The translations under genes and the position numbers were made by a program. Source: Silurus meridionalis (taxonomy: Eukaryota; Chordata; Actinopteri; Siluriformes; Siluridae). Taken from it: 64,000 bases of DNA. This document shows positions 62,813 through 64,000 of the stretch, piece by piece; the first letter of the stretch is position 1, and the number at the start of each line of letters is the position of its first letter. The notes below the pieces were generated by a model that did not search any database, was not told the DNA's origin, and worked only from the letters and a program-made list of their open reading frames with translations. The stretch spans positions 18,688,990 to 18,752,989 of the forward strand of contig NC_060892.1 in assembly GCF_014805685.1 (NCBI RefSeq), given 5' to 3'.

Positions 62813-64000
62813 ATTTCAGCGCTGTCATTTCAGGTCACCAAGCAATGGCGTCTGTATTTTTCCATCCCATGCCCTTAACATGTTCTGGTTTCCATTGAGT
62901 GCAGGACAATAAAGTCCAGCACCATATAGCAAAACCGCAGCGCTGTGAACTGTAAGTGTTTTAGCAGGATTCCTCCGATGAACTATATGAGTGGTTTTGG
63001 CAATGCACGCCTGATCACGCTGACGTTTGTTTTCCTTTGGAGGACCACATACGCTCTGCCAGTGCAGTGTAGCGAGGCCAAAGCTAATGCAGCCCAGTCA
63101 GATGGACTATACTGCAATCCCATTGATTCCTGAATGGATCATGTGATTTCTATGGAGTCTGACCAGAGTTCAAATATATGCCCGAGGAAAAGGCCATTTT
63201 CAAATGCTAACCGAGGCAACCGAAACATATACGGTTGCTTTCAATCCTAGCGTGTACTGTGTTGAAATTAAAAGTTACCATTGATCGTTTGGATAGATCT
63301 TTTATACCTCAAGAGAACCGCTCCATCTAAAATTAGCCTTGAACTGGAAATACACCAACACCAACACTGTAGCGAGTCGCGAGTCCCTTCCAGGATTCTC
63401 TCTTCTTTTTTTGTGTGTGTTTTTTGGCAAGCCAAAAACCTGTAATAAATTGTGTTTACCAAAAGCGCTCCCCAGAAACGATTCCAAAAATGGTCGCAGT
63501 ATGACAGCTTGGAAGTAAAGTAAATACCCATCATTTCTCAACTCTTTATGTGTCTTAATGTGTAACCGTCACACAAGGAATGCCCAAAGTCAAAAAGCGA
63601 ACAAGAGCAACACAATATTCTGTCTTCTCTGATTGTTGACTCCAGTCATGCAGAAACTCATTTCGACATTTTGAGCGGACTTTTTAAAGTCATTTGAACC
63701 CATTTTGTTGTCAGTACACTTTTGATACAGCTAAAAACATCGCGGCTTGTCAAAAATGCGATGCAGGTAATGGTTTGATAAAAATAAATAAAAAATAAAA
63801 ATAATAAATATATAGTGCTTGGGAGTTATGGTGCTCTTTTTGTTATATGATTAATATTCTGTCAGTAACTTCTGTTACAAGTGTGTTTACTTGTGCATTT
63901 CGGCATGTAATTGAAATGACATACATTGTGACAGTGCGCTATACACACCTTCATCTATCATTTATTTCTACTTTATAATATCCAACGCTTTATTTTTGAC
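62813..64000. repeat. Right copy of the ~3-kb tandem duplication, runs off the window
   Basis: Matches 59799-60990 at about 99 percent. Differences are mostly one-base changes in homopolymers: CCC to CC near 63032, A5 to A4 near 63186, A4 to A3 near 63222, A6 to A5 near 63431, CGCCCAAAAAG to ACCAAAAG near 63457. One is an extra T near 63836. Most are losses in this copy, a pattern typical of long-read error. Confidence 0.95.

Overview
This is vertebrate, almost certainly teleost fish, genomic DNA. It is AT-rich, full of di- and tetranucleotide microsatellites, and carries Tc1/mariner transposon remains and two tRNA-type SINE copies with the 3' core common in fish. The repeat mix suggests an otophysan fish, perhaps a catfish; the species cannot be fixed from sequence alone. 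Nearly everything is non-coding. The one recognisable host gene is the 5' end of a latrophilin adhesion GPCR on the + strand, best matched to adgrl2.

Layout: 1-19.3 kb is upstream flank with no supported exon. From 19.3 to 21.2 kb there is a tRNA-like stretch, CTTT arrays, several alternating purine-pyrimidine tracts and a CpG island; this is the likely promoter and leader exon, ending at a GTAAGT donor at 20740. Intron 1 (about 18.3 kb) runs to a second exon at 39005-39183 that holds the end of the 5' UTR and the signal peptide (ATG 39081 or 39108). Intron 2 (about 23.4 kb) runs to a third exon at 62547-62759 that encodes the first part of the rhamnose-binding lectin (RBL) domain. The two coding exons join in frame (phase 1) as ...[14 protein letters not shown].... 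The rest of the receptor lies beyond the window.

The last 13 kb are structurally unusual. A 2.1 kb CTCA array with higher-order repeats lies at 51.09-53.25 kb. A 1,695-bp segment containing a dead Tc1 transposon is perfectly duplicated in tandem (56251-57945 and 57946-59640). Only about 155 bp further on starts a second tandem duplication of about 3,014 bp: 59799-60990 recurs at 62813-64000, and the unit includes the RBL exon. The two copies differ mainly by homopolymer-length indels, and the RBL exon itself lacks one G, which breaks the reading frame at about 62603. Long-read assembly error or uncollapsed haplotypes explains all of this most simply. A real exon duplication with a broken copy remains possible.

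No complete gene, RNA gene, CRISPR array, virus-like element or new enzymatic system was found. Several unique, low-repeat, GC-balanced blocks are listed as possible conserved regulatory elements at low confidence.
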